Of a stretch of 64,000 nucleotides of DNA, positions 1-10,559 are shown in pieces (the stretch's first letter is position 1; the number at the start of each line of letters is the position of its first letter). Made by a program: the position numbers and the translations under genes. The DNA is from Echinometra lucunter (Eukaryota; Echinodermata; Echinoidea; Camarodonta; Echinometridae), in NCBI GenBank assembly GCA_029962745.1, contig CM057151.1, positions 33,374,818 through 33,438,817 of the forward strand, given 5' to 3'. The notes under the pieces were generated by a model that did not search any database, was not told the origin of the DNA, and saw only the letters and a program-made list of their open reading frames with translations.

Positions 1-430
1 AACCTGATTATAATGAAACTGAAGTACTTGCATATCATAAATGGATTAATATCAAAATTTATTTTTTTACCCAATACTTCGTCATTTGAAGGTAGTTTTC
101 TCACGAATATTCGCGTAAAAGATTAGTCTTATGTCAATGACCACAATTGCTAAAAATCACATTTTTACCACACGATTTACCCGACCTTTCGTAAATACAG
201 GGGGCTGTTTTCACGAAAAGTCGGGTTACGCGATTACACGGCCCGACGCGATCACCCGATGGTTCGAAGTAAGCCTCAGACTGCAGAGTGAGTTTTAAAG
301 AAGTATTGAAGTTTTGGACATGTGCAAGAGTGAAAAAGTGTCTGAATACATTTTTTTGGTAAAGTTTAATGATCTGTTGGTGTTGCACATTTTGTAGACT
401 GTGTGTATGAAATGGCTATATTCTATCAAA
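1..430. other. no gene recognised
   Basis: AT-rich sequence with only short, unconvincing open frames. A CpG-containing patch around 180-265 contains repeated CGGGT/ACCCG words and may be the end of an inverted-repeat element cut by the window edge, but no partner end is visible. Confidence 0.4.
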
Positions 431-598
431 CTTCTGAGCTCCTTGAGAGAATAGTAATTTTATAGTCTGTAAATCAGAATTTTAACTTCTGAGCTTTATG
501 AGAGAATAGTAATGTTATGGTTTGCAGAACGGAATTTGAATTTATGAGCTCTATGAGAGAATAGTGATTTGATATCTAATAAGTTTGCAGATCAGAAT
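431..598. repeat. three-copy 55-bp tandem repeat
   Basis: The word GAGCT followed by a conserved AGAGAATAGT occurs at 436, 491 and 546, a period of 55 bp. Each copy then carries a variable AT-rich segment ending in CAGAA/CAGAT. The copies are diverged, so this is an old local duplication. Confidence 0.7.
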
Positions 599-609
599 GG
601 ATAATCAAG

Positions 610-631
610 CCCCCCCCCCCCCCCCCCCCCC
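610..631. repeat. poly-C tract, 22 nt
   Basis: This is an uninterrupted run of 22 C. Pure C or G tracts of 10-25 nt recur throughout the window (about 3.6, 4.0, 4.7, 5.4, 6.2, 10.4, 17.3, 19.8, 24.2, 44.6 and 46.4 kb), so this is a genome-wide habit and not a local feature. Confidence 0.95.
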
Positions 632-739
632 GAAATGGCAGTTCAAAATAACCACCAGAGACCATGGAATGTGTGTTATTAATTAGGTTTGAATTGATAG
701 TTTTTAGGGTAACAATTATGGTTATGTGTAATGGTTATG

Positions 740-1392
740 GGGGTTTCACATCAGGCTTGCGTTGAGTTACAGTTGTTGCATACCAAGTAAGCAAAAATAG
801 ACTCTCTAGTGTGTACTCTGGAAAAAAAAATGTTGATGCGTGCAGGATGGACATTGAAAAACCTATTGCAAGAGTGAGGAGAAGTATGGATTTTTTGTTG
901 GACTGGAGTAGGGTAGCGTACACTTGCGTAGGCATTCTGTATAAAGCAGTGTTGCGTAGACTGGCGTAGGAATGGTGGGCAGTTGCGTAGACTTGTGTAG
1001 AAATTGTGTTCCAGTTCCAAGTTAAAATACATGTCACGCACCTCCGCGTATTGTTACATGGGGTGGTATATGCACAGCGTAGGGTCACGTAAGCTCTTGA
1101 GTAGTCGCTACGCAACTTCAGGCAAGGGCCAGTGTGAAAGGGGATTTCATATCGGGCCTTGTTGGGTAAGGGCTACGACAATCTTACATGGCCCTACACA
1201 GTGCCTACACCATTGTGCATAACTGCACACTGCGGAATACAAAGAAGTGTGCAAGATGGACCCCATAAATCCATTTTTTTTTTTTTTTTTTTTGCATACT
1301 CCCAGTGCAGAGTAACGGGACACTGTTTCTACGCAAGTGTTCACAACGCATTTTAGCGTAATCTACGCAGGTCTGATGACTTGTGAAACCCC
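740..1392. mobile_element. inverted-repeat element (non-autonomous)
   Basis: The left end begins GGGGTTTCACA-TCAG and the right end, read in reverse complement, begins GGGGTTTCACAAGTCATCAG. The match continues imperfectly inward (TGCGT, GA-TTAC) for about 35 bp. The interior of about 650 bp has many GCGTAG/CTACGC words in both orientations and no credible coding frame, as expected of a MITE or foldback derivative. No clean target duplication is visible, so the superfamily is not assigned. Confidence 0.6.
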
Positions 1393-2322
1393 TTTAGGTA
1401 TTTTGGTTAGGTTCAGGGGTTAGGATTAGGGCTTCAGCGGGATATGGTAGTGTTTTGGGTTAGAAGGGCCAATAAGTTGCACAGATGTTCGCATTGCTAC
1501 AAACTTCACACCGGCTTCACACGTCAGCTATGTAGAGGTGCATTAGCTGAACAGCATACACAAAACTGATAACGTGGGACTGAAATATCAAATCCCAAGC
1601 TAAATTTTTAAAAACTGCGCGCTCAATTTTGCTTCATAAGACAGCTTTGCCACTTGATTGAAATACTAATGAAGTTCTAATTTTAGTTTTTTTGTAAAGT
1701 TGCCTAAAATGCCTGTTTTCTTAGAATAATTTCGAGGGAGAAAATGCCGTATCTCCGTGGAAGTCCGTCGACCTCTCCACTCTTGGAGGGGAACCAATCA
1801 GGTACACGCATTCGCAGCGAACATAGAATATTGTCATATTCGTCAAAAATTAACTCTGCAAGGCAATGATTTATTCGTTTACCAGTCCCGTTCATAAAAT
1901 ATATCGAAATGACTTTATTTGTATCTGAAAGAGGAAAATTTTCTCTTTTATGTCATGCCTCTTTCATCTTGCTCTCGGATTATAACTCCGGTCTATTTTG
2001 CCCTCGTATTAAAGTGAAAAATATGCATATTTTATGTTGTTTTTCTTCTTTATTAACCATACTTTACATTCATATACTTCAAATCAAATCGATCGTCGTA
2101 TTTCGAAAGAACAACTCTTCAGCTTTCAGACGATATATAACATAACGTAATTTACTCTTTCCATCACGCTTTGTGGGGACGTTAAAAATTGGGTTTCGCG
2201 GCTCATTACGCATTCATATCAGCGAGGGCCATGCATACACGTACAATAAATAAGACGACTTTTCTGTGTGTTGCGTTCTGACTGTATATTGTGGAGCCAA
2301 GTGTTATCAGAATTTTCTAGGA
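1393..2322. other. no gene recognised
   Basis: AT-rich sequence with no coding signature, tandem repeat or paired inverted repeat that I can support. A few telomere-like GGTTAGG words at 1400-1430 are too few and too diverged to matter. Confidence 0.5.
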
Positions 2323-2355
2323 GTGGTTTAGCAAATACTGTATTTGCTAAACCAC
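2323..2355. repeat. perfect 15-bp hairpin
   Basis: GTGGTTTAGCAAATA at 2323-2337 is followed by a 3-nt loop and its exact reverse complement at 2341-2355. It could be a tiny palindromic element or a fold of local origin. No RNA gene family is recognised. Confidence 0.8.
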
Positions 2356-2483
2356 ATTCTGTATGTTAAAGTACAGCATTTGTCCAATGTACGAGTGCCT
2401 CTAATAGGAATGCTCACATATTGGTAAAAATGTGGCATGGCACCGCGTAAATTGCAGCTGTTGAAATCTCCTAGAACAATCAG

Positions 2484-2641
2484 GGGAGCGTTTCATGAAA
2501 GGACTTGTCGGATGTTTTATCCGACAAAGTCTGTTTTATCCTACTGTTGCCATAGTAACGATGCTTCTCAGCCAATCAAAATCAAGAAAAGATGTCAGAT
2601 CTGACAGCTTGTCAGATGACAAATGTTGATGAAATGCCCCC
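2484..2641. mobile_element. MITE, GGGAGCGTTTCATGA family, copy 1
   Basis: The ends are GGGAGCGTTTCATGAAA and, inverted, a diverged GGGGCATTTCATC. The interior shares CAATCAAAATCAAGA and CGATGCTTCTCAG with the reverse complement of copy 3 at 61859-61997, proving one family in two orientations. It is flanked by CAG on the left (2481-2483) and CTG on the right (2642-2644), as is copy 2. A CWG target is known for some PIF/Harbinger-like elements; membership here is inference. Confidence 0.8.
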
Positions 2642-2975
2642 CTGAACTACATCTTTGGATAAGGCTGCAATCCTTGAAGAGACAGCTTGTATCTTAGATG
2701 AAGCATAATCAAACATTGGCATTTGGTTGAATGTAAACAACCATGACATAGATGTTTGTGTCATGATAGTCAGGCTTGGAAATGCGCACCCCATCAGACC
2801 CGGCTAACCCGAGAAGGGTATCTTGGTCGTACTTTATGCGGCTGACCGGTAATATTGTCCTGATATGTGGTAGTTCATGTTGTACTGGGCTCGCTCTCAG
2901 TTCACATATGAGTCCACGGACCAATATCGTTAAAATTAGCATTTTCCCGCAAGATGTTAACCAGCAGTTTTCCAT
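2640..2975 (-). pseudogene. possible retroelement endonuclease remnant
   Basis: On the minus strand two overlapping frames stay open. One (2975 to 2709) contains NIYVMVVYIQPNANV; the other continues with YASSKIQAVSSRIAAL. A hydrophobic strand ending VYI-P-N-A followed by a helix of this kind is typical of the AP-endonuclease domain of many non-LTR retrotransposons. The switch between frames implies a frameshift in a decayed copy. The segment is shorter than the domain (about 220 residues), has no reverse transcriptase next to it, and abuts the MITE at 2484-2641. The call rests on one motif and could be wrong. Confidence 0.25.
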
Positions 2976-3585
2976 CGTGACTTAGTAATGTCAAATATGT
3001 GTACAAATGCAAAGTTGATGCCATAATAGAAAAGCAAATGGCAAGAAGAACGAAAAAACAAAACTTTGTGCATGTGCAAAAATTTTGTGTATTTTGGTGG
3101 AGGCAAGTATAGAATTTTGATACGTTTGTGAATGAGACCCTTGGCAGGGTTTACGAGGCTGGTCATTCCCCAGTTATAATGATCAAAATATCAATGTTTT
3201 AAATGAAAGGTACACTGTACCATGTTGTGTGTTTGTATGTAAGTATGAGTATGCTCATGCCCATTAATAGTAGGGCAGCTGTAGAGTGTACCACGAATGA
3301 AAAAATCTTATTACATGTACTGATATTGTTGGTGAGGTCTGACCTGCAGCTAAGCATTTTTTTTCAAACATTTAAATTGGTATTATAGTTCATGGAATGT
3401 TGCTTTTTGTCTGTGACCTATTAGTTTCTTTGTACGACTCACAGAGCATCTATTGCTTGCCTGTTGAAATGTCAGTAGGTCTACAGAGAAAAAGATGTGA
3501 AACAATGCTTTTGGAAGCTGATTTGTATCTGTGCAAAAGCCTGTTGATTCTTGCTAGAATGGGTTCAGTGATGGCTGCCATTGAC
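2976..3585. other. no gene recognised
   Basis: AT-rich, unique-looking sequence with short open frames on both strands and no recognisable domain, repeat or RNA. Confidence 0.45.
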
Positions 3586-4085
3586 TCGGAGGAGGGGGGG
3601 GGGGGGCACTCAGTTTATAGTGTACGGTGGGTATGTGCCGTGGAGAGGACCCCCGCTTTTACTCTCAAATTTCCGTTCCAGTGTATACCTTTTTTTTTTA
3701 CGTTTTGTCGTTCAGCCCTGTTAAAAAAAAAAACATTTTTGGTGAAAAGTTGAAAACAACTTTCATTCCAGGTGTTTCCCTCTGGGCTTTCCTCTTTGCT
3801 TCCAATCCACCCCACAAAATTCAGTTTTCTCATCACAGCATGCCTGAGTGCATGCATTGAATTGAATAGCTTATGAAGAAAGGGTGCGTGCGAGGAGCGG
3901 GATGGGAGCGGGGAGGGAACGGAGATGGCCGCACCCTTTCGAGAGAAGCCCCCCCCCCCCCCCCCCCGGGTTGTCTCGAAAGGGTGGGTTACGTGTGGGG
4001 AGTGAAATTAGAAATTAACGCACCCATTCGTGGAAACGGGGGGGGGGGGGGGGGGGCTTGTCTCGAAAGGGTGTGTTGAGTAGTC
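3586..4085. repeat. G/C-run rich repeat patch
   Basis: A G run (about 3593-3606), a C run (about 3951-3967) and a G run (about 4039-4055) alternate with the word TCTCGAAAGGGTG, which occurs near 3973 and 4062 and in variant form near 3925 (CACCCTTTCGAGA, inverted). The alternation of direct and inverted copies suggests remnants of a foldback repeat. Open frames here encode proline or glycine runs only and are not genes. Confidence 0.55.
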
Positions 4086-4159
4086 TGATGTACCAGCTTT
4101 TTTTTTTTTTGTTAATGTAAGTAAAAAAAAAAAATTAAAACAAGTAGGAAAGGAGACAG

Positions 4160-6215
4160 GCAGTTGAGCTATCACCTGACATGACCCAAAATTTGCTTTT
4201 CAGCCCATTTTTGACCAGTTTGGAAAGGAGACGACGGTTGGCTATCACCTGATTGGGGGGGGAGGGGTGTCCAACGATCCCCAAAATATATATGAGGGAA
4301 AGAATTCCCCTTTTCTGTCTGCTAGAATATTATGGTGAGATGCATAAAACGGGAGAAATGGATGCCCCACTCCCCCCCCCCCCAATAAAAAGACAAAAGG
4401 GGGAATACGCATTTTGTTCATGAGTATTCTTACACTCAAGAACTTTTTTTTTCTTTAAACCCGACCCCAAATTTGTACTTTTCAGCCCATTTTTGACCAT
4501 TTTGGGTATCTCGCCTCCCCCCCCCCCCGAAAACTGAAAAAGAAAGGGGGGGGGGCCCCGAAAAAAAAAAGAACGCTGAAATGTGAAATGTAAAATACAA
4601 CCTTTTTTTTTTTTTACTTGTAGCGAAATTTTTGGACCTCTAATAGGATACTAGGATATGCCTACTCCCCTAATATGGTTTTTACGACAAACGCAAAAAA
4701 AAAATTATGCTCCTACCCCCCCTCCCCCCCCCCCCCCCCCCCCCCCCGGGGTTCACTGCTGGAATGTAATGTACAACTTTTTTTCTTGTTTTTTAGTCGC
4801 TAGATTACAAAAGAATCCCCCCCCCTCATCAAATCCTGGATACGCGGCTGGTCCAAGGATCCCCCAAAATATACATGTGGGAAAGAATTCCCCCTTTTCT
4901 GTCTGCTAGAATATTATCATGGTGAGATGCATAAAACGGGAGAAATGTGTGCCCCACACCCCCCCCCCCCCCTCCACCAAGAAAAGTGAACAGGCATTTT
5001 GTTTATGAGTATTCTTACACTCAAGAACTTTTTTTTTCTTTAAACCTGACCCAAAATTTGTGCTTTACAGCCCATTTTTGACCAGTTTGGAAAGGAGACA
5101 GGCGGTTGGCTATCACCTGATTGGGGGGGGGGGGAGGGGTGTCCAACGATCTCCAAAATATATATGAGGGAAAGAATTCCCCTTTTCTGTCTGCTAGAAT
5201 ATTATGGTGGGATGCATAAAACGGGAGAAATGGATGCTCCACTCCCCCCCCCCCCAAATAAAAAGAAAAAAAAGGGAATATGCATTTTGTTCATGAGTAT
5301 TCTTACACTCAAGAACTTTTTTTTTTAAAACCCAAAATTTATGCTTTTCAGCCCATTTTTGACCATTTTGGGTATCTAACCCCCCCCCCCCCCCCCCCCG
5401 AAAACTGAAAAAGAAAGGGGAGCCCCGAAAAAAAGAAGAACGCTGAAATGGGAAATGTAATGTACAACCTTTTTTTTTTTTACTTGTAGCGAAATTTTTG
5501 GACCTCTAATAGGATATGCTTACTCCCCTAATACGGTTTTTACGACAAACGCAAAAAGAAAATTTATGCGCACCCCCCCCCCCCCGAGTTCACTGCCGGA
5601 ATGTAATGTACAACATTTTTTTTTTTTTTGTAGTTGCTAGATTACAAAAAAATCCCCCCCCATCAAATCCTGGATCTACGGCTGGTCCAAGGATCCCCCA
5701 AAATATACATGTGGGAAAGAATTCCCCCTTTTCTGTCTGCTAGAATATTATCATGGTGAGATGCATAAAACGGGAGAAATGTGTGCCCCACACCCCCCCC
5801 CCCCCCCTCCACCAAGAAAAGTGAACAGGCATTTTGTTAATGAGTATTCTTACACTCCTTTAAACCCGACCCAAAATTTGTGCTTTCCCCCCTCCCCCCC
5901 CCCCCTGAAAACTGAAAAAGAAAGGGGGGGGGCCCCGAAAAAACTTGTAGCGAAATTTTTGGACCTCTAATAGGATGATAGGATATGCTTACTCCCCTGA
6001 TACGGTTTTTACGACAAACACAAAAAAAAAAAAATTATGCACCCCACACCCCCTCCCCGAAAAAACTTGTAGCAAAATTTTTGGACCTCTAATAGGATAA
6101 TAGGATATGCTTACTCCCCTGATACGGTTTTTACGACAAACGCAAAAAAAAAAAATTATGCACCCCCACACCCCCTCCCCCCCCCCCCCCCCCCCCCAGG
6201 GTTCACTGCCGGAAT
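4160..6215. repeat. tandem segmental duplication, unit about 865 bp
   Basis: Landmarks recur in order. TGACCCAAAATTTG occurs at about 4182, 5047 and 5868; GAAATTTTTGGACCTCTAAT near 4625, 5489, 5951 and 6076; and GCATAAAACGGGAGAAATG near 4340, 4929, 5214 and 5763. The first two units are nearly complete with a spacing near 865 bp; the third and fourth are truncated. Within each unit there are two diverged half-repeats. Unit length varies mainly at runs of C, G, A and T. No gene is present; the block ends just upstream of the zinc-finger gene. Confidence 0.85.
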
Positions 6216-6230
6216 GTAATGTACAACTTT

Positions 6231-6264
<34 letters not shown>

Positions 6265-6334
6265 GTCGCTAGATTACAAAAAAATATAATATCTACTCTT
6301 GAGGCTGATTACATTTTGTACCATGTTTGCTCCT

Positions 6335-6350
6335 TTCTGTGCCTTTCCAG
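6335..6350 (+). other. probable splice acceptor of the zinc-finger gene
   Basis: A pyrimidine-rich stretch (TCCTTTCTGTGCCTTTCCAG) ends in AG at 6349-6350. The open frame starts upstream at 6316, but a good start codon lies only at 6505. The most economical reading is that a 5' untranslated exon lies upstream and the last exon begins at 6351. Transcript data would decide. Confidence 0.5.
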
Positions 6351-6504
6351 TGTGAAGAGAGTCAAGTTCTGTTGTTATCTACTGGATGGGACACTCAACA
6401 CTCCCTTGGGAAAGCATACAGTCCTCAGCTTGAAGAATAGATATGTAGATAGCAGAAGCAGCAGAAAAGACATAAACAACAAAGTCTTCACACAAAACCA
6501 GATA

Positions 6505-9159
6505 ATGGACACTCAGGGCAGATCAAGGAGATCTCTGCGTCAAGTTGTTGGGAGGAGAGTAACATCCAAGCGTGGAGATGATGGTAAGAATTTCAAATGC
6601 AAGAAATGCAGCAGATTATTCAAAACTAGTGTTGGCTTGAGCATGCACATGAGATGTCATGTGAAGCATCACGAGAACCATCAGACAAGCAAGCCAAGCC
6701 AAACCTTGCAGACTAATGTTGGAACAGATGCTCCAGATAATGACCAACCAATTGATGATCTGTTAAAGACATCTTCTGATGTTCTTCATCCAGATTATCT
6801 CTTTTGCAAGGACAGTAAAGAATCTTGCTCTGTAAAAACTAGGCATTTAAAGGAGAGGCAGGTTTGTGACATCTGCAAGGAATCTTTTGTAAATCTTCAA
6901 GTTTTAAAAACACACATGCGAAGGCATACAGGAGAACGTCCATATTTTTGTACCTTATGTGAAAAAAAATTTACCCAAAAGAATGGCCTTATTGTACACA
7001 TGAATACACATGCCAATGAACGTTTTTCCTGCCAAGAATGTGGTTTAGTTTTCACCCAGCTTAGAAGTCTCAAGAGACATTCAAAATACCACACAGGTGA
7101 GCTGCAGGTGAAACGCATTCCTTGTGGAAGATTCAGAGCGTTTAGAGTCAGAGTTCCAAAGGTTTTGTCTGACACAGGAGTACAAGAATATCAGTATGTG
7201 TTTCGTTGCAACTTTTGTGACAAGGACTTTAAGACTGGTAGCCAGCTGATGGTTCATAGGCGAATCCACACTAATGAACGTCCTTTTGAGTGTGGGGTGT
7301 GCCAACGCCGCTTCAAGCAGAAGATCACCTTGCTGGATCATGAGGCTACTCATCTGCCAGTTAAACCTTACCGATGTGATCAGTGCGGGACCTTTTTCAA
7401 ACAACAGAGGACCCTTAGGCACCATAAGAAATTGCGGATTTGTGAAAAGAAAATAAAGAACAAAGATTATTTGCTAAAGAAAGACGAACCACAGGCAGGA
7501 GTGAGTATAGAGCAGGGTGTTGAATGTCAAGAGAAAACCCATTTATCATCTGATAGTAAACCACGAGTTTTGACTGCCTGTGAGCAGGTCATTGAGCAGG
7601 AAAATTATAATACATGGAACTCGGTAACAGAAATAAGTGAAGAAGACGAGAGTATTGAAAATCAAGGTGACAGTCAGCTGAAATACATTAATGATGCGGA
7701 GAGTAAGGAGGGAGTTGCTAAATTAGTCTCTTGTAAGAGTGATCTTGAGCATGATACATGTTGTATATCTGCTGAAGCCAGCAAAATAGAACCCATTTCC
7801 ATGTTTGTTTGCGAGTACTGTGGCAAGGTTTTCAAGGGAAAGAAGAATGTGATTCAGCATCAGAAGACACATACGGATGAAAGGCCATTTGTATGTGGTG
7901 TATGTTTCAAGGGATTTAAGGTAAAGGCAACTCTGGTTGAGCATTTGGAGATACATACAGAAGGTAAACCTCATGCATGTCAAACTTGTGGCAAACACTT
8001 TAAGACTCAGAAATGTCTTCAGAACCACATTGGAAGAAATATATGTACAGGTGTTCGGCCTTATGTCTGTGGAATTTGTGATAAAGCATTTATGTATGCC
8101 AGATACCTAGAGAAGCATAGGTGCCTTGGTAGTATTCCCAAGGCATTTTGGTGTGGAGAATGTGGTAAAAAATTCACCCGTAATAACCTGCTGACTGAAC
8201 ATAAGAGAGTCCATACAGGGGAGCGTCCTTTAGAATGTGAAGATTGTGGCAAAAAGTTTGCCAAGAGAGACCTTTTGCGACGTCATCGCCTCACCCATAA
8301 AGACAAGCAGTTTGAGTGTCGGGAATGTGGGAAGAGATTTGCACAAAGAACCACGCTTCAGGCACACATGGCTGTCCACTCTGAGGACAGGAAACATGTC
8401 TGCGATATATGCAATAAAGCATTCAAGCTGGCAAGTTCACTACGCAATCACCGCAAAGCAGTGCACATCACAAACGGCCAGGCAGAGACCAAGCCCAATG
8501 CATACTTGTGCTCCCACTGTGGGAAGGTGTTCAGGTACCTTCGGTGGCTGCTGAAGCACTTCTGTGAGGCAAGTGGTGTAAAACGGTTTCAATGCTCAAT
8601 GTGCAGTAAAAAGTTTGACAAGAAGCAGCAACTAGAGGTCCACTCTCGAACGCACACAGGCATTCGACCATACAAATGTACAGAATGTGGAAAGTGCTTC
8701 ACTCAGACCAGTAGTCTGAAGGACCATATGGTCACACACACAGGCGAAAAGAACCACAAGTGTTCTCTTTGCGACTCTGCTTTCACACGGAAGAACAGCC
8801 TTCAGAGGCACAAGCTTATAATCCATGAGGGTATAGAGCCATTCATATGTGATAAATGTGGCTTAACTTTCAAGTATAAAAAATCTTTTGACGCTCATGT
8901 CAACATGTGTGAAGTTGTCAAAGTGAAAGATTGCTCTGACACATTACATACAGAAATGGTTCAAGGTGCAGTAGCTGAAGGAGCGAAGGCAATGCATACT
9001 TCAGATCTTGAAAAAAAGGTCCTGGATAATATTCTGGGTAACATTGAGAGGGCTATGAATGGAGCAGGTATTGAGATTAGACCTGATGTCCAGTACCAGA
9101 TAATAGTGGGGGAAAATGCTAATGAGGTTACTGTCCATGTTGCAGGGAACACGCAGTAG
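6505..9159 (+). CDS. C2H2 zinc-finger protein, 20 finger motifs
   Basis: A probable nuclear DNA-binding protein of 884 residues in one uninterrupted exon. I chose the ATG at 6505 because it has A at -3 and G at +4 and lies downstream of a likely splice acceptor; the frame is open to another ATG at 6316. Counting from 6505, fingers lie near residues 30-52, 119-141, 147-169, 174-196, 233-255, 261-283, 289-313, 434-456, 462-484, 490-514, 520-540, 549-570, 576-598, 603-625, 631-654, 667-687, 695-717, 723-745, 751-774 and 780-802. Canonical TGERP-type linkers occur in several places. Five fingers depart from C-C-H-H: numbers 7, 10 and 20 end in Cys in place of the last His, and 11 and 16 have only a shortened His-x-Cys. 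An acidic linker (about 315-432) separates two finger clusters. The last 82 residues contain no finger. No KRAB, BTB or SET domain is visible. I do not recognise the orthologue, and its targets cannot be read from sequence alone. Confidence 0.95.
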   Translation: MDTQGRSRRSLRQVVGRRVTSKRGDDGKNFKCKKCSRLFKTSVGLSMHMRCHVKHHENHQTSKPSQTLQTNVGTDAPDNDQPIDDLLKTSSDVLHPDYLFCKDSKESCSVKTRHLKERQVCDICKESFVNLQVLKTHMRRHTGERPYFCTLCEKKFTQKNGLIVHMNTHANERFSCQECGLVFTQLRSLKRHSKYHTGELQVKRIPCGRFRAFRVRVPKVLSDTGVQEYQYVFRCNFCDKDFKTGSQLMVHRRIHTNERPFECGVCQRRFKQKITLLDHEATHLPVKPYRCDQCGTFFKQQRTLRHHKKLRICEKKIKNKDYLLKKDEPQAGVSIEQGVECQEKTHLSSDSKPRVLTACEQVIEQENYNTWNSVTEISEEDESIENQGDSQLKYINDAESKEGVAKLVSCKSDLEHDTCCISAEASKIEPISMFVCEYCGKVFKGKKNVIQHQKTHTDERPFVCGVCFKGFKVKATLVEHLEIHTEGKPHACQTCGKHFKTQKCLQNHIGRNICTGVRPYVCGICDKAFMYARYLEKHRCLGSIPKAFWCGECGKKFTRNNLLTEHKRVHTGERPLECEDCGKKFAKRDLLRRHRLTHKDKQFECRECGKRFAQRTTLQAHMAVHSEDRKHVCDICNKAFKLASSLRNHRKAVHITNGQAETKPNAYLCSHCGKVFRYLRWLLKHFCEASGVKRFQCSMCSKKFDKKQQLEVHSRTHTGIRPYKCTECGKCFTQTSSLKDHMVTHTGEKNHKCSLCDSAFTRKNSLQRHKLIIHEGIEPFICDKCGLTFKYKKSFDAHVNMCEVVKVKDCSDTLHTEMVQGAVAEGAKAMHTSDLEKKVLDNILGNIERAMNGAGIEIRPDVQYQIIVGENANEVTVHVAGNTQ

Positions 9160-9617
9160 AGGATTAGCAACAAGTCTAATAATCTGACATTAATCTACAT
9201 TTGCCACTCTCCACCCAGATGTTAAATGGGTATTGGTATGAAGTAAATTCTTGAATGCTATGTGCACTAAAATCAGTGACCCAGCTGAACTGGGGTAATA
9301 CTGAGTGCTGTGAGGAGGGTTGGCAATTTCCCGGGAAAGACCTGTATTACAGGGACCTCAATGTTATTTTGGAGTCAAAGGTCATGTATATAGGTCAAAG
9401 GTCAAATGTGCTCAAAACAATTAATTTGCTTCTTCTCTACCATTTCTTGGCTGATTTTGATCTTGATTGCTCTGACTGACAAAGCTAGGGGAGGGGTTGA
9501 TAGCTTATACTTGGAAATGTGTAAATCATGAAATATGCAAATTTCTGCGAAATCACAAAAACGCTGATTCTCTATTTTGCAGCTGATTTTGATTCTAATT
9601 GTTTTATCTAAGGCTTG
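9160..9617. other. 3' flank of the zinc-finger gene
   Basis: This presumably includes the 3' untranslated region, but I see no AATAAA or ATTAAA signal with a convincing context, so the transcript end is undefined. Two GGTCA-rich words occur at 9374-9404. Confidence 0.4.
9392..9404 (+). promoter_or_regulatory. DR1-type nuclear-receptor half-site pair
   Basis: AGGTCA-A-AGGTCA is an exact direct repeat with a 1-bp spacer, the consensus recognised by HNF4/RXR-type nuclear receptors. A third GGTCA lies at 9380-9384. A 13-bp match in 64 kb can arise by chance and the site lies 3' of the gene, so function is uncertain. Confidence 0.3.
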
Positions 9618-9729
9618 GTGGGGGGGGGAGGGTTGGAGGAGGGGGTAGTATTTCATGGAATAACCCCTTTTTTTGTTGGGGGGGGGGGTAGGAGGAGGGG
9701 GTAGTATTTCATGGAATAACCCTTTTTTA
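9618..9729. repeat. two-copy 56-bp G-rich tandem repeat
   Basis: GTAGTATTTCATGGAATAAC occurs twice, 56 bp apart, each preceded by a G-rich purine stretch and followed by CCC and T runs. Confidence 0.85.
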
Positions 9730-9819
9730 TGAGAGGTTATATATTGTATGGTAGAGATTTCACAACGAGCCGGGGGATACACTTCCGTTGCATGGCAACA
9801 GAGATCGTGATATTTCTAG

Positions 9820-9945
9820 TTATCATCATTATTATTATTATAATTATCATCATCATCTTCACTATCATTATTATCATCTTCATTATCATTATTGTCATCT
9901 TCATTATCATTATTATTATTATCATCATTCTATATTTTATGTCAA
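9820..9945. repeat. ATT/ATC microsatellite
   Basis: About 125 bp of imperfect triplets (ATT, ATC, TTC) read as isoleucine-rich or methionine-rich open frames on the two strands; these are not genes. Confidence 0.95.
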
Positions 9946-9962
9946 TTAAGTGCATGCAGTAA

Positions 9963-10559
9963 ATTTTTGATCAGGTGCTGCAGTTTAAAGCTGGCTACAC
10001 CTCTTGTTACAGGGCATGTTTTGAGAGTTGAAAAACATGAACTCACAACTCTTTAGAGATATAGCTATTTTGTAAAGCTTTCAAGCATATCTTTCTTTTT
10101 GGAAGAGAGGTTGTGAATTTGTGATCTGGAAGGGAAAAAAATGTTATATTGAGCAAAAAGCCATAGGATACGTTCTTAAATTGTTTGGCTTGTCTTCCTA
10201 CAATGTAAAGTGGAAATTTAATGGTTTCAGATTACATATTGTTTGCTCTGTCTACCAAATGCATTCAGCCCTTCCACAGTGGAATGTCTCATGAAAGTCC
10301 TCTGTAATGTACATATTTCTAACTTGGTTTGAATTTGCAGTGCAAATTTGAATAAGTGGAACTCTCACAAATTGAATGTGCAGGTAATCATTATTGGTTA
10401 TTCTGGGTTTCCCCTCTCAAGCCTCGAGATAGGATTTTGGTTTTTTTTTGGGGGGGGGGGGGGGGGAGTGCAAGGCCATTTTGGTGAGGGGCACTTTTTT
10501 TCAGGTGACAGAGGGCACCAAGGCCAAACAGGGGCACCAAGGCCATTTTTTAATGAATG
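9963..10559. other. no gene recognised
   Basis: AT-rich sequence with a T run and G run near 10441-10466 followed by a short two-copy GGCACCAAGGCCA-type repeat (about 10510-10545). Nothing else is supportable. Confidence 0.45.

Noticed and set aside
1393..1450. Telomere-like GGTTAGG words
   Set aside because: Too few, not in register and isolated.
2323..2355. Rho-independent terminator
   Set aside because: The hairpin has no following T tract and the context is eukaryotic.
3873..5970. Proline- or glycine-rich open frames
   Set aside because: They are translations of C and G runs and shift with run length.
9729..9962. Isoleucine-rich small protein
   Set aside because: It is a translation of an ATT/ATC microsatellite.
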